From: Variovorax boronicumulans
GTDB taxonomy: Bacteria; Pseudomonadota; Gammaproteobacteria; Burkholderiales; Burkholderiaceae_C
Direction: 5' to 3'
Assembly: GCF_007677875.1 (NCBI RefSeq)
Contig: NZ_VEDO01000006.1
Span: forward strand, 62,001-126,000
DNA: 64,000 nt
The notes under the pieces are model-generated. The model saw nothing but the letters and a program-made list of their open reading frames with translations. It was not told the origin of the DNA and did not search any database. Positions within the stretch are counted from its first letter, which is position 1; each line of letters begins with the position of its first letter. Positions 44,245-54,726 of this stretch are shown here, piece by piece. A program made the position numbers and the translations under genes.

Positions 44245-44388
44245 TCAGGCGACCGGGTCGCCGATCACGCAGGCGCACTCCAGTGGCGGGTGCGCGGGCG
44301 AGGAAGGTTCGGACGACTGGCTGCCGGCCCAGGTGATGTTGGCGGTGCTACCGAGGATGGCGAAGGTGAGGACGAGGGCGTTTTTCAT
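44245..44388 (-). CDS. Possible small exported peptide (47 residues)
   Basis: A short frame reads MKNALVLTFAILGSTANITWAGSQ, a plausible signal peptide, then a Ser/Pro-rich tail ending with a CAC pair (LECACVIGDPVA). The frame stays open to 44463, but the signal-like start at 44388 is the more natural one. No ribosome-binding site is evident upstream and I recognise no family. It occupies part of the 378-base gap between the dedA-like gene and putA. Confidence 0.4.
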   Translation of the reverse strand: MKNALVLTFAILGSTANITWAGSQSSEPSSPAHPPLECACVIGDPVA

Positions 44389-44519
44389 GATGGAAGGACT
44401 GTAGGCCGCCCGCGCCTGCAGATAAATCCCATGGCGAGCAACGCGCTGTTTCCAAAACAGCAAACAAGCGCGTGCCCATCGGGATCAACCCGGATGCCCT
44501 GGCACGCCGCTTGCAATAT

Positions 44520-44551
44520 GGTTGCACCTTCGGCATTAACAAGGTGCAACC
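44520..44551. promoter_or_regulatory. Paired PutA operator candidates upstream of putA
   Basis: GGTTGCACC (44520-44528) and its exact reverse complement GGTGCAACC (44543-44551) stand 23 bases apart centre to centre, ending 28 bases before the putA start. They contain GTTGCA, the core bound by the ribbon-helix-helix domain of E. coli PutA. A weak promoter may overlap them. Autorepression by PutA in the absence of proline is the expected role. Confidence 0.75.
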
Positions 44552-44579
44552 CGCGTTCCGAGCGCGCTGCAGGCGAAAG

Positions 44580-47500
44580 ATGAGTTTGACGACATTGGGC
44601 ATCAAGGTGGATGAACTATTCCGCTCCCGGCTGAAAGCCGCTGCGGAGGCCGTGGGGCGCAGCCCGCACTGGTTCATCAAGCAGGCCGTGCTGAGCGCGA
44701 TCGAGAAGGTCGAAGGCGGCTTCGTGCCCGGCCGGCTGGTGGGCGCGGGCGAGTTGGGCACCGCCATGGACGGCCTTGCGCACCTCGAAGGTGCAACCGA
44801 AGCATTCAGCAGTTCCACAACGGTGCAACCTTTTCTGGTCTTCGCCCAGGGAGTTGCACCCCAGTCGGTGCGGCGCGCCGCCATCACGGCCGCTTACCGC
44901 CGTCCGGAGCCCGAATGCGTGCCGCTGCTGCTGGGCCTGGCGCGCCAGCCGGCCGCGGCCACCGCCAAGGCCGAGACCCTGGCGCGCAAGCTCGTGACGG
45001 CGCTGCGCGCGCGCGGCACCAGCGGCGGCGTGGAAGGCCTGCTGCAGGAATTCTCCCTGTCCAGCCAGGAGGGCGTGGCACTGATGTGCATGGCCGAAGC
45101 CCTGCTGCGCATCCCCGACCGGGCCACGCGCGACGCGCTGATCCGCGACAAGATCAGCCAGGGCGACTGGCAGTCGCATGTGGGCCATTCGCCGTCGCTG
45201 TTCGTCAACGCCGCCACCTGGGGCCTGCTGCTGACCGGCAAGCTGGTGTCCACCAGCAGCGAGAAGTCGCTGTCCTCCGCGCTGTCGCGCCTGATCGGCA
45301 AGGGCGGCGAGCCGCTGATCCGCAAGGGCGTGGACACGGCCATGCGCGTGATGGGCGAGCAGTTCGTGACGGGCGAGACCATCTCCGCGGCGCTGGCCAA
45401 CGCCCGCAAGCTGGAGGCCAGGGGCTTTCGCTACTCCTACGACATGCTGGGCGAGGCCGCCACCACGGCCGAAGACGCCGCGCGCTACCTGAGCCTGTAC
45501 GAGCAGGCCATCCACGCCATCGGCCGCGCCAGCGCGGGCCGCGGCATCTACGAAGGCCCCGGCATCTCGATCAAGCTGTCGGCGCTGCACCCGCGCTACG
45601 CGCGCGCCCAGCACGAGCGCGTGGTCGGCGAGCTGCTGCCGCGCGTGCGCGAGCTGGCCCTGCTGGCGCGCCGCTACGACATCGGCCTGAACATCGACGC
45701 CGAGGAGGCCGACCGGCTGGAACTCTCGCTGGACCTGCTCGAGGCCCTGTGCTTCGACCCCGAACTGCAGGGCTGGGACGGCATCGGCTTCGTGGTGCAG
45801 GCCTACCAGAAGCGCTGCCCCTTCGTGATCGACCACCTGGTCGAGCTGGCCCAGCGCAGCGGCCGGCGCCTGATGGTGCGACTGGTCAAGGGCGCCTACT
45901 GGGACAGCGAGATCAAGCGCGCCCAGGTCGACGGCCTGGAGGACTATCCGGTGTTCACGCGCAAGCTGCACACCGACATCTCCTACCTGGCCTGCGCGCG
46001 CAAGCTGCTGGCCCAGCCCCAGGCCATCTACCCGCAGTTCGCCACCCACAACGCCTACACGCTGGCCGCCATCTACCAGATGGCCGGCAACAACTACTAC
46101 CCCGGCCAGTACGAATTCCAGTGCCTGCACGGCATGGGCGAGCCGCTCTACGAGGAGGTGGTGGGCGCCGTGGCCGACGGCAAGCTGGCGCGGCCCTGCC
46201 GCATCTATGCGCCGGTCGGCACGCACGAGACGCTGCTGGCCTACCTGGTGCGCCGGCTGCTCGAGAACGGCGCCAACACCTCCTTCGTGAACCAGATCGC
46301 CGACCCGCGCGTGCCGGTGGACGCGCTGGTCGCCGACCCAGTGGCCGCGGCCGAGCGCGCCCAACCGCTGGGCGCGCCGCACGAGCGCATCCCGCTGCCG
46401 CGCGACCTGTTCCCGGACCGTGCCAACTCCGCCGGGCTGGACCTGTCCAACGAGCAGCGCCTGGCCTCGCTGGCCACCGCACTCTTGGGCAGCACCGGCC
46501 GGGCCTGGCAGGCCGGCCCGACCGGTTGCGACTGGGACGCCGCCCGCGCCCAGCCCGTGCGCAACCCGGCCGACCGGCGCGACGTGGTCGGCCACGTGCT
46601 CGAAGCCAGCGCGGACCAGGTCGACGCCGCGCTGGCGGCGGCCAAGGATGCCGCGCCGATCTGGCAGTCCACTCCGCCGGCCGAGCGCGCGCGCTGCCTG
46701 GAGCGGGCCGCCGATGCGCTGGAGGGGCAGATGCAGCAGCTGCTGGGCCTGATCGTGCGCGAGGCCGGCAAGACCCTGCCCAACGCCATCGCCGAGGTGC
46801 GCGAGGCGGTGGACTTCCTGCGCTATTACGCGGCACAGGCCCGCACCGAGCTGGCCGCCGGCACCGAATTGCCGCTGGGCCCCGTGCTGTGCATCAGCCC
46901 CTGGAACTTCCCGCTGGCCATCTTCACGGGGCAGCTGGCCGCGGCGCTGGCGGCCGGCAATGTGGTGCTGGCCAAGCCGGCCGAGCAGACGCCGCTGGTC
47001 GCCGCCTGCGCGGTCGAGATCCTGCATGCCGCCGGTGTGCCGCACGGCGCGCTGCAGCTGCTGCCCGGCCCCGGCGAGACCGTGGGCGCACGGCTGGTGG
47101 CCGACGCGCGTGTGCGTGGCGTGATGTTCACGGGCTCCACCGAGGTGGCGCGCCTCATCGCACGCCAGCTGGCCGAACGCCTGGACGACCAGGGCCGCAC
47201 CATCCCGCTGATCGCCGAGACGGGCGGCCAGAACGCCATGGTGGTGGATTCCTCGGCACTGCCCGAGCAGGTGGTGCTGGACGTGCTGCAGTCGGCCTAC
47301 GACTCGGCCGGCCAGCGCTGCTCGGCGCTGCGCCTCCTGTGCCTGCAGGAGGACGTGGCCGACCGCATGCTGGCCATGCTGCGCGGTGCGCTGCACGAGC
47401 TGGCCGTGGGCAACCCCGACCGGCTGGAAACCGACGTGGGCCCAGTCATCGACGAGGCCGCGCGCGAGGCGATCGAGAAGCACGTGGCGGCCATGGCGGC

Positions 47501-48386
47501 GGCCGGCTGCCGCGTCGAGCGGCTGCCGCTGCCGGCCGCCTGCGCGCAGGGCAGCTTCGTGGCGCCGGCCCTGGTCGAGATCGACAGCCCGGCCCGGCTC
47601 GAGCGCGAGGTGTTCGGCCCCGTGCTGCACGTGCTGCGCTGGCGGCGCGAGGCCCTGCCCCAGCTCATCGACGCCATCAATGCCACCGGCTACGGCCTGA
47701 CCTTCGGCCTGCACACGCGCATCGACGAGACCATCGCCCAGGTGACGGCGCGCATCCACGCCGGCAACGTGTACGTGAACCGCAACGTGGTCGGCGCCGT
47801 GGTCGGCGTGCAGCCCTTCGGCGGCGAAGGCCTGTCGGGCACCGGCCCCAAGGCCGGCGGCCCGCTGTACCTGCACCGGCTGCTGGCCACCGGCCCGCGC
47901 CCCGCGCTGCGCCTGCGCGAGCCCACCGTGCTGCCCGGTCCGACCGGCGAGCGCAACCTGTACAGCCTGGCCCCGCGCGGCACCGTGCTCTGCGTGGCGG
48001 CCACGCCGGCCGGTGCGCAGGCGCAGTGGGAGGCCGCGCGTGCCACCGGCAACCGCGTGCTGTGGACCGACACGCCGGCCGCGCGCGCGCAGCTCGCGGC
48101 CTTGCCCGAGGCCGAGCGCGCCGAGGCGCGTGTGCTGGCAGCGGACCAGGCCCTGGCCGCCGACATCCACGCCGCGCTGTTCGAGGGCGACCCCGACGCG
48201 CTGCGCGCGCTGAATTGCCAGCTGGCACAGCGCGACGGCCCCATCCTGTCCGTGCAGGGCCTGGCCAGCGACGAGATCGCCAGCGGCCGCGGCCGCTACG
48301 CGCTGGAGCGGCTCGTCGTCGAGCGCGCCGTCAGCACCAACACCGCGGCCGCCGGCGGCAACGCCTCGCTCATGGCCATCGGCTGA
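44580..48386 (+). CDS. putA: Trifunctional proline utilisation protein PutA
   Basis: A 1268-residue trifunctional PutA: proline dehydrogenase, glutamate-semialdehyde (P5C) dehydrogenase and autoregulator. Residues 1-45 (LGIKVDELFRSRLKAAAEAV) are a ribbon-helix-helix DNA-binding domain, the mark of regulating PutAs. The FAD-dependent proline dehydrogenase barrel follows (about 190-500; RLVKGAYWDSEIK). The aldehyde dehydrogenase domain (about 590-1065) has Cys914 in AGQRCSALR. The last 200 residues are the usual C-terminal domain. It oxidises proline to glutamate at the inner membrane. The start at 44580 begins the DNA-binding domain. Five GTTGCACC-like sites, three within the frame, support autoregulation. 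Confidence 0.96.
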   Translation: MSLTTLGIKVDELFRSRLKAAAEAVGRSPHWFIKQAVLSAIEKVEGGFVPGRLVGAGELGTAMDGLAHLEGATEAFSSSTTVQPFLVFAQGVAPQSVRRAAITAAYRRPEPECVPLLLGLARQPAAATAKAETLARKLVTALRARGTSGGVEGLLQEFSLSSQEGVALMCMAEALLRIPDRATRDALIRDKISQGDWQSHVGHSPSLFVNAATWGLLLTGKLVSTSSEKSLSSALSRLIGKGGEPLIRKGVDTAMRVMGEQFVTGETISAALANARKLEARGFRYSYDMLGEAATTAEDAARYLSLYEQAIHAIGRASAGRGIYEGPGISIKLSALHPRYARAQHERVVGELLPRVRELALLARRYDIGLNIDAEEADRLELSLDLLEALCFDPELQGWDGIGFVVQAYQKRCPFVIDHLVELAQRSGRRLMVRLVKGAYWDSEIKRAQVDGLEDYPVFTRKLHTDISYLACARKLLAQPQAIYPQFATHNAYTLAAIYQMAGNNYYPGQYEFQCLHGMGEPLYEEVVGAVADGKLARPCRIYAPVGTHETLLAYLVRRLLENGANTSFVNQIADPRVPVDALVADPVAAAERAQPLGAPHERIPLPRDLFPDRANSAGLDLSNEQRLASLATALLGSTGRAWQAGPTGCDWDAARAQPVRNPADRRDVVGHVLEASADQVDAALAAAKDAAPIWQSTPPAERARCLERAADALEGQMQQLLGLIVREAGKTLPNAIAEVREAVDFLRYYAAQARTELAAGTELPLGPVLCISPWNFPLAIFTGQLAAALAAGNVVLAKPAEQTPLVAACAVEILHAAGVPHGALQLLPGPGETVGARLVADARVRGVMFTGSTEVARLIARQLAERLDDQGRTIPLIAETGGQNAMVVDSSALPEQVVLDVLQSAYDSAGQRCSALRLLCLQEDVADRMLAMLRGALHELAVGNPDRLETDVGPVIDEAAREAIEKHVAAMAAAGCRVERLPLPAACAQGSFVAPALVEIDSPARLEREVFGPVLHVLRWRREALPQLIDAINATGYGLTFGLHTRIDETIAQVTARIHAGNVYVNRNVVGAVVGVQPFGGEGLSGTGPKAGGPLYLHRLLATGPRPALRLREPTVLPGPTGERNLYSLAPRGTVLCVAATPAGAQAQWEAARATGNRVLWTDTPAARAQLAALPEAERAEARVLAADQALAADIHAALFEGDPDALRALNCQLAQRDGPILSVQGLASDEIASGRGRYALERLVVERAVSTNTAAAGGNASLMAIG
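44790..44860. promoter_or_regulatory. Three intragenic PutA operator candidates
   Basis: GGTGCAACC at 44790-44798 and 44822-44830, and the inverse form GTTGCACC at 44853-44860, lie in codons 71-94 of putA. The spacing is about 32 bases, near three helical turns. The same DNA word falls in different reading frames (codon position 1 for the first, position 3 for the second), so it encodes different residues each time. This shows constraint on DNA, not on protein. Confidence 0.7.
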
Positions 48387-48466
48387 TGCCGCGCACCCCG
48401 TTTCCCAACCCGCGGCCACCGGCCGCATCCTTTCCAACCAACGAGCACCCAAGGAGTCTCGCCACC

Positions 48467-49579
48467 ATGTCTTTGCACCGCCGCCACGCCCTCGCCCTCG
48501 CCGCGCTGAGCCTTTGCGCCTGGACCTCCCATGCCCACGCGCAGGACAGCATCCGCATGGGGGCCGTGCTGTCGCTGACCGGCTCCAACGCCACCGTGGG
48601 CGAGGACGTGCGCCGCGCCGTGGCGCTGGCCGCCGACAAGGTCAACGCCCAGGGCGGCGTGATGGGCAAGAAGTTCGAGGTCGTGATCGAGGACTCGGGC
48701 GGCAACGCCACCACGGCCCTGAACGCCGCGCGCAAGCTGGTCACGGTGGACAAGGTGCCGGTCATCATCGGCGAGTACTCCTCGGGCATCACGCTGCCGA
48801 TGGCGCAGTACATCGTCAAGGAGGGCGTGGCCCACATCAACATCGCCAGCACCAGCGTGAAGATCCGCGACCTGGGCGCCACCTCGTTCAACCTGATCGG
48901 CCTGGAGAACCTGGGCAACAAGTTCTCGGCCGCCGACACCTGGGCCCTGGGCTACCGCAAGGTCGCCATGCTGGCGCCCAACAATGCCTACGGCCAGGGC
49001 GTGGCCCACGGCTTCAAGGAAGAGTTCGAGAAGCTGGGCGGCAAGATCGTCACCGAGCTGCTCTACACGCAGGGCCAGTCCACCTACCGCCGCGAGCTGC
49101 AGCAGATGGCGCGCAGTCAGCCCGACGCCTACATCTACACCGCCTACGGCCAGGAGTCGGCCGTCATCAACCGCGAGGCCTTCGAGCTGGGCCTGCGCCA
49201 GCAGCCCTGGTACGCCATCCTGCTCAGCATGAGCCTGTCGGACACGCCCGCCGACATCGCCAAGGGCCAGCTCGGCATGGAGGTGGGCAACGTCTACGGC
49301 GAGGCCGGAAAGGCCTATGCCGAGGCCTTCGCCGCCAAGTACAAGGAAGGCATCAAGACCTCCTACACCGGCTACGCCTACGACGCCGTGCTGCTGACGG
49401 CCGCCGCCATGAACAAGGCCAAGTCCACCGACACCGCTGCGGTGCAGGCCGCGCTCAAGGAGATCGGCAAGGGCGGCTACGTGGGCGTGACCGGCCCCAT
49501 CGTGCTGGACGCCGAGCGCCAGCGCGTCGACCCGCCGTACGCCAAGCTCAAGTATGACGGCAAGGTCGTCCCGCGCTGA
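48467..49579 (+). CDS. Branched-chain-type amino-acid ABC transporter binding protein
   Basis: A 370-residue periplasmic binding protein of the LivJ/Leu-Ile-Val type. The signal peptide ends near SHAHAQ (about 26). The mature start IRMGAVLSLTGSNATVGEDV and the ligand-loop phrase APNNAYGQGVAHGF are typical. The start at 48467 has an AAGGAG site. It follows putA by 80 bases and heads a complete importer (two permeases, two ATPases) ending with proC. The location makes proline or a proline-like compound a candidate ligand, but Liv-type systems also carry aromatic acids and amides. Confidence 0.93.
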   Translation: MSLHRRHALALAALSLCAWTSHAHAQDSIRMGAVLSLTGSNATVGEDVRRAVALAADKVNAQGGVMGKKFEVVIEDSGGNATTALNAARKLVTVDKVPVIIGEYSSGITLPMAQYIVKEGVAHINIASTSVKIRDLGATSFNLIGLENLGNKFSAADTWALGYRKVAMLAPNNAYGQGVAHGFKEEFEKLGGKIVTELLYTQGQSTYRRELQQMARSQPDAYIYTAYGQESAVINREAFELGLRQQPWYAILLSMSLSDTPADIAKGQLGMEVGNVYGEAGKAYAEAFAAKYKEGIKTSYTGYAYDAVLLTAAAMNKAKSTDTAAVQAALKEIGKGGYVGVTGPIVLDAERQRVDPPYAKLKYDGKVVPR

Positions 49580-49649
49580 TCCTGCGCCACGCCCGCGCCC
49601 GGCGCATGCCGGGCGCGGCTTTCCCGCATCCGCCGCACGGCCGCAACCC

Positions 49650-50543
49650 ATGCTCCAACTCCTCATCGACACCTTGCTGCGCGCCTCCGACCTGGCTCTG
49701 GTCGCGCTTGGCCTGTCCACCGTCTACGGACTGGTGAAGTTCCCCAACATCGCCCATGTGCAGATCGCCATGGTCGGTGCCTACGCCGCCTTCGCGCTGC
49801 ACGCCGCGGCGCTGCCGCTGCCGCTGGCCATCGCGCTGGCCAGCGTGGCCACCGGCGCGCTCGCGCTGGCGCTGCACGTGGCCGTGTTCCAGCGCCTGCT
49901 GCGCGGCGGCCCGGCCATCGCCATGATCGGCTCGCTGGCCGTCGCCATGCTGATCGTGGCCGGCGTGCAGGGCTTCGCGGGCTCCTTCCCGCGCATGTTC
50001 AACCTGCCGCTGGCCCAGCCCATCGTGCTCGGCACGGCGCGCATCTCGCAGACCCAGCTGTGGGCCATGTCGGTCACGGGGGTGCTGCTGGCGCTGTTCG
50101 CGCTGCTGCTGTTCGCCACGCGGGCCGGCCGCGCACTGCGGGCCATGGCCTCCAACGCGCCGCTGGCCGCCGCTTCGGGCCTGCAGGCGGGCCGGCTCAC
50201 GCTGGGCGTGAGCTTCGGCAGCGGCGCGCTGGCCGGCCTGGGGGGCAGCCTGCTGGCGCTGTCCACCGGCGCCCACGTGCAGCTGGGCAACGACCTCTTG
50301 CTGCCGGTGTTCGCCGCCGCCATCCTGGGCGGGCTGGGCAACCCGCTGGGCGCGGTGGCCGGCGCGGTGCTGATCGCGCTGGCCGAGACGCTGTTCACCA
50401 ACCTGAACTTCGGCTGGGCGGTCGGCCAGGAGCTCGCCTTCCTGCCGGTGGCCTACATCGGTGCCGCCTCGTTCCTGATCCTGCTGCTGGCCCTGCTGTT
50501 CAAGCCCTACGGCCTGTTCGACCGTGAGGTGCGCCGTGTTTGA
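49650..50543 (+). CDS. Branched-chain-type ABC permease (LivH-like)
   Basis: A 297-residue inner-membrane permease with about eight hydrophobic segments and the LivH phrases ALGLSTVYGLVKFPNIAHVQ (about 18-37) and LGGLGNPLGAVAGA (about 228-241). The start at 49650 (MLQLLIDTLL) begins the family domain; the frame upstream is not family-like. It overlaps the LivM-like gene. It forms one half of the channel for the binding protein encoded just upstream. Confidence 0.93.
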   Translation: MLQLLIDTLLRASDLALVALGLSTVYGLVKFPNIAHVQIAMVGAYAAFALHAAALPLPLAIALASVATGALALALHVAVFQRLLRGGPAIAMIGSLAVAMLIVAGVQGFAGSFPRMFNLPLAQPIVLGTARISQTQLWAMSVTGVLLALFALLLFATRAGRALRAMASNAPLAAASGLQAGRLTLGVSFGSGALAGLGGSLLALSTGAHVQLGNDLLLPVFAAAILGGLGNPLGAVAGAVLIALAETLFTNLNFGWAVGQELAFLPVAYIGAASFLILLLALLFKPYGLFDREVRRV

Positions 50544-51419
50544 TTTCCTGCTCTCTTCCCTGACCTTCGCCGGCATCTACGCGCTGATGGCGCTGGGCCT
50601 GAACCTGCAGGCCGGCTACGCCGGTCTGCTGAACTTCGGCAACATCGCCTTCGCCGGCCTGGGCGCCTACGCCACCGGCATCGTGGTGCAGGCCGGCGGG
50701 CCGGCCTGGGCCGGCGCGGCCACCGGCATCGCGCTGGCCATGGCGCTGGGCTGGTGCATCGCGCGGCTCGGGCGCCAGCTCGGCTCGGACTACTGGGGCA
50801 TCGCCACGCTGGCCATCGCCGAGATCCTGCGCACCGTGGCCACCAACGAGGGCTGGCTCACGGGCGGGGCCAACGGCATCACCTCCATCCCCTCGCTGTT
50901 CGAAGGCCTGGCACGGCCCTGGAACGCGGTGGCCTTCCTGGCCTTCGTGCTGGGCCTGGTGGCGCTGGCCGCCTGGGGCTGCAGCCGGCTGGGCAGCGGC
51001 CGCTTCGGCCGCGCGCTGCGGCTCATGCGCGAGGAACCCAAGCTCGCGGCCTGCATGGGCTACGACCTGCAGTCGCTCAAGTCGCGCGCCGTCATGGGCG
51101 GCGCCGCGCTGACGGCCATCGCCGGCTCGCTCTACGCCCACTACATGAGCTTCGCCGGGCCCGACTACATGCTGGCGGCCGAGACCTTCCTGCTCTGGAC
51201 CATGGTCATGATCGGCGGCCTGGGCAACATCGCTGGCGTGCTGGTCGGCGTGCTGGTGGTGCAGGCGGCGCACACGCTGGTGCCGTTCGCCAAGGACCAT
51301 TTCCAGTTCAGCTCGGACACGGCCGGCGCCATGCGCATCGGCCTGATCGGCCTGATCCTGCTGGCCTGCCTGCTGTGGCGCAGCGAGGGCCTGGTGCCCG
51401 AAAAACTCCGGAAGATCCC

Positions 51420-51423
<4 letters not shown>
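50536..51423 (+). CDS. Branched-chain-type ABC permease (LivM-like)
   Basis: A 295-residue permease with the LivM phrases LMALGLNLQAGYAGLLNFGN (about 17-36) and GGLGNIAGVLVGV. I choose the GTG at 50536, which has a GAGGT ribosome-binding site five bases upstream; a GTG at 50524 would add four residues. The coding region overlaps the previous one by 8 bases and the ATPase gene after it by 4. It is the second half of the importer channel. Confidence 0.92.
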
Positions 51424-52213
<790 letters not shown>

Positions 52214-52217
<4 letters not shown>

Positions 52218-52933
52218 TCGAGGTGCGCGACGTGGTGGCCGGCTACAGCCGGGAGGTGGACATCTTGAAGGGCATCGCCCTGCACGCGCGCGAGCGCGAG
52301 ATCGTGACGCTGCTGGGCCCCAACGGCTGCGGCAAGTCCACGCTGCTCAAGACCATCGCCGGCTTTCTGCTGCCGCGCGAGGGCAGCATCCGGCTCGAAG
52401 GGGCCGAAGTGGCGCAGCGCGCGGCCCCGGACAAGGTGCGCCATCTGGGCGTGGGCTTCGTGCCGCAGACCGAGAACGTGTTCAGCGTGCTCTCGGTGCG
52501 CGAGAACCTGCAGGTCGGCGGCCACTACCTGCCGCGCGACAAGGTCGCCGCGCGCATGGACGAGCTCTGCACGCTCTACCCCGTGCTGGGCCGCAAGCTC
52601 AAGTCGCCGGCCGCGGCGCTGTCGGGCGGCGAACGCCAGATCCTGGCGCTGGCGCGCGCGCTGATGCCGCGCCCGCGCATGCTGCTGCTGGACGAGCCCT
52701 CGGCCGGCCTGTCGCCCAAGGTGCTGCACGAGGTCTTCGACGCCATCGTGCGCGTGCGCGAGCAGGAGGGCGTGACGGTGCTCATGGTCGAGCAGAACGC
52801 GATGGAGGCACTGCGCATCTCCGACCGGGCCTACGTGCTGTCCATGGGGCAGGTGGCGCTGGAAGGCCGCGCCGCGGAGCTGCTGCGCGACCCGCAGATG
52901 CGCGCGCTGTACCTGGGCGGGCGGACGCAGTGA
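52214..52933 (+). CDS. Branched-chain-type ABC ATPase (LivF-like)
   Basis: A 239-residue ATPase with Walker A GPNGCGKST (about 35-43), signature LSGGERQILALARAL and Walker B LLLDEPSAGLSP, ending in the LivF-like YLGG. It is the second nucleotide-binding subunit of the importer. An ATGA overlap joins it to the LivG-like gene, and its stop overlaps the proC start by one base, placing proC in the same transcript. Confidence 0.94.
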
Positions 52934-53760
52934 TGCAGGCGCACGAACGCATCGGCTTCGTCGGCGGCGGCAACATGGCCAGTGCCATCCTGGGCGGCCT
53001 GCTGCGCGGCGGCATGGACCCCGCGGCGGTCACGGTGGTGGAACCCCATGCGCCGGCGCGCGCCCAGCTGCGCGCAACGCTCGGCGTGCAGGCGGACGCG
53101 CTGCCGGTGCCGGCACTGGCTGGTTGCGCGGTGGTGGTCTGGGCCGTCAAGCCGCAGCAGCTGCAGGCCGCGGCGCAGGCCTGCGCGGGCCGCGTGGCGG
53201 GCGCGCTGCAGCTCAGCATCGCGGCCGGCATCCCCTGCGCGGCCGTGGCGCGCTGGACCGGCGCGCAGCGCGTGGTGCGCGCCATGCCCAACACGCCGGC
53301 CCTGGTGGGCCAGGGCATGACCGGGCTGTACGCCGATGCGGCGGTCGGTGCGGACGACCGCGCCCGCGTGGCGCGCCTGCTGGCGCCCACGGGCGCGCTG
53401 CTGTGGGTGCCGCGCGAGGCCGACCTGGACGCCGTGACCGCCCTGTCGGGCTCGGGCCCAGCCTACGTGTTCTACCTGATGGAGGCGCTGGTGCAGGCCG
53501 GTGCGCAAATGGGGCTGGCGCCGGCCGACGCACTGCAGCTCGTGGGCCGCACCTTCGCGGGCGCGGCGGCCATGGCGCTGGACAGCCCGGAGCCGCTGGC
53601 ACGGCTGCGCGAGCGGGTCACCTCGCCGGGCGGCACCACCTTCGCGGCGCTGGAGCACCTGGCTCAGGCCGGCGTGGCGCAGCAGCTCGGCGCCGCGGCG
53701 CTGCGCGCCCGTCAGCGTGCCGAGACGCTGTCGCGCGAGCTCGTGGACAGCACGGCCTAG
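52933..53760 (+). CDS. proC: Pyrroline-5-carboxylate reductase
   Basis: A 275-residue P5C reductase, the normal length. The Rossmann start is IGFVGGGNMASAILGGLL (about 7-24), and the family signature near residue 160-185 is TALSGSGPAYVFYLMEAL. It reduces P5C to proline with NAD(P)H. The start at 52933 overlaps the LivF-like stop (TGATG); a GTG one codon earlier is possible. It is unusual to find the biosynthetic last step in one run with putA and an importer; it may recycle P5C or process an imported cyclic imino acid. Confidence 0.95.
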   Translation: MQAHERIGFVGGGNMASAILGGLLRGGMDPAAVTVVEPHAPARAQLRATLGVQADALPVPALAGCAVVVWAVKPQQLQAAAQACAGRVAGALQLSIAAGIPCAAVARWTGAQRVVRAMPNTPALVGQGMTGLYADAAVGADDRARVARLLAPTGALLWVPREADLDAVTALSGSGPAYVFYLMEALVQAGAQMGLAPADALQLVGRTFAGAAAMALDSPEPLARLRERVTSPGGTTFAALEHLAQAGVAQQLGAAALRARQRAETLSRELVDSTA

Positions 53761-54680
53761 CGTGCGCCGGGCCCACCGCCGGCCTGCAGCAGCAGCTGCC
53801 GGCGCTGCCGCGCCCGGGTCAGCGCGTGCCCCAGGACCTCCTGCAGCGCGGCGAGCGTGCGCTTGTCGGCATCGGCCTTGCGCACGGCCAGCGCCAGCTG
53901 GTAGGTGGGCGCGTTGGCCCCGAGCGACAGCACGCGGACCGGGTAGGCGGCCAGCAGGCCGGGTTCGGAGATCTCCAGCACCGACACGCCCAGGCCGGCG
54001 CTGACCATGGACAGGATGGCGGCGGCGCTGTCGAACTCGCGCAGCACGCGCGTGGGCAGCTGGGTGGCCTCGACGTGGCGCTTGGCCAGCGCGCCCGAAA
54101 TGGTCTTGCGGTCGTAGCGGATCCATTCGTAGCGCGCGAACAGGCCGGCCAGCGTGTCCTCCTGGCTGCCGGGCGGTGCCACCAGCACCATCTCGCGCCG
54201 CTCCATCGGGTGCCAGAGCAGGCGGCTGGAGCCGCCGTCCTCGGGCTGCGCGACCAGCGCCGCATCGAGCTCGCCGGCCTTGACCGCCGCCGTCAGCGCC
54301 ACTGTGCGGCCCGAGACCATGCGGATCTCCAGCTGCGGATGGCGCTCCCTGGCATGGGCCAGCGTGGGCGGCAGCAGCGCGGGCAGCATGGACTCGAGGA
54401 TGCCCACCGTCATCACGCCGCGCACCGCCAGCTGCGAGACCTCGCGCAGCGCCTGCAGCTGCGCCAGCGTGTCACCCATGAGCCGGCAGGCCTCTTCGGC
54501 CAACGGCGTGGGCCGCAGCTGCTGGCCCGAACGGTCGAACAGCGGCTGGCCGAAATAGGCCTCGAGCTGCTTCATCTGCATGCTGACGGCGCTGGCCGTC
54601 AGGTGCATCTCGGCGGCCGCGCCGGACAGGCTGCCGTGGCGGATGACGGCCTGCAGCGTGGCGAAGGTGTCGAGTTTCAT
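53757..54680 (-). CDS. LysR-type regulator
   Basis: A 307-residue LysR regulator. The helix-turn-helix is in LSGAAAEMHLTASAVSMQMKQL (from about 17), and a substrate-binding-like domain follows from about 90. Its stop codon shares a CTAG with that of convergent proC. Upstream, 46 bases away on the same strand, lies the asparaginase-family gene, so it may be the last gene of that operon (Bug protein, asparaginase-like, LysR). Effector unknown. Confidence 0.92.
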   Translation of the reverse strand: MKLDTFATLQAVIRHGSLSGAAAEMHLTASAVSMQMKQLEAYFGQPLFDRSGQQLRPTPLAEEACRLMGDTLAQLQALREVSQLAVRGVMTVGILESMLPALLPPTLAHARERHPQLEIRMVSGRTVALTAAVKAGELDAALVAQPEDGGSSRLLWHPMERREMVLVAPPGSQEDTLAGLFARYEWIRYDRKTISGALAKRHVEATQLPTRVLREFDSAAAILSMVSAGLGVSVLEISEPGLLAAYPVRVLSLGANAPTYQLALAVRKADADKRTLAALQEVLGHALTRARQRRQLLLQAGGGPGAR

Positions 54681-54726
54681 GCGGGAAGCGGCGGGGCCGG
54701 CAGCGGCCGCTTCCGGATCGGGGCGG

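Noticed and set aside
44616..48452. A very long open frame (over 1200 codons) antisense to putA
   Set aside because: High-GC genes leave open antisense frames. The translation is rich in His, Gln, Ala and Arg without any domain, while putA on the other strand has complete motifs.
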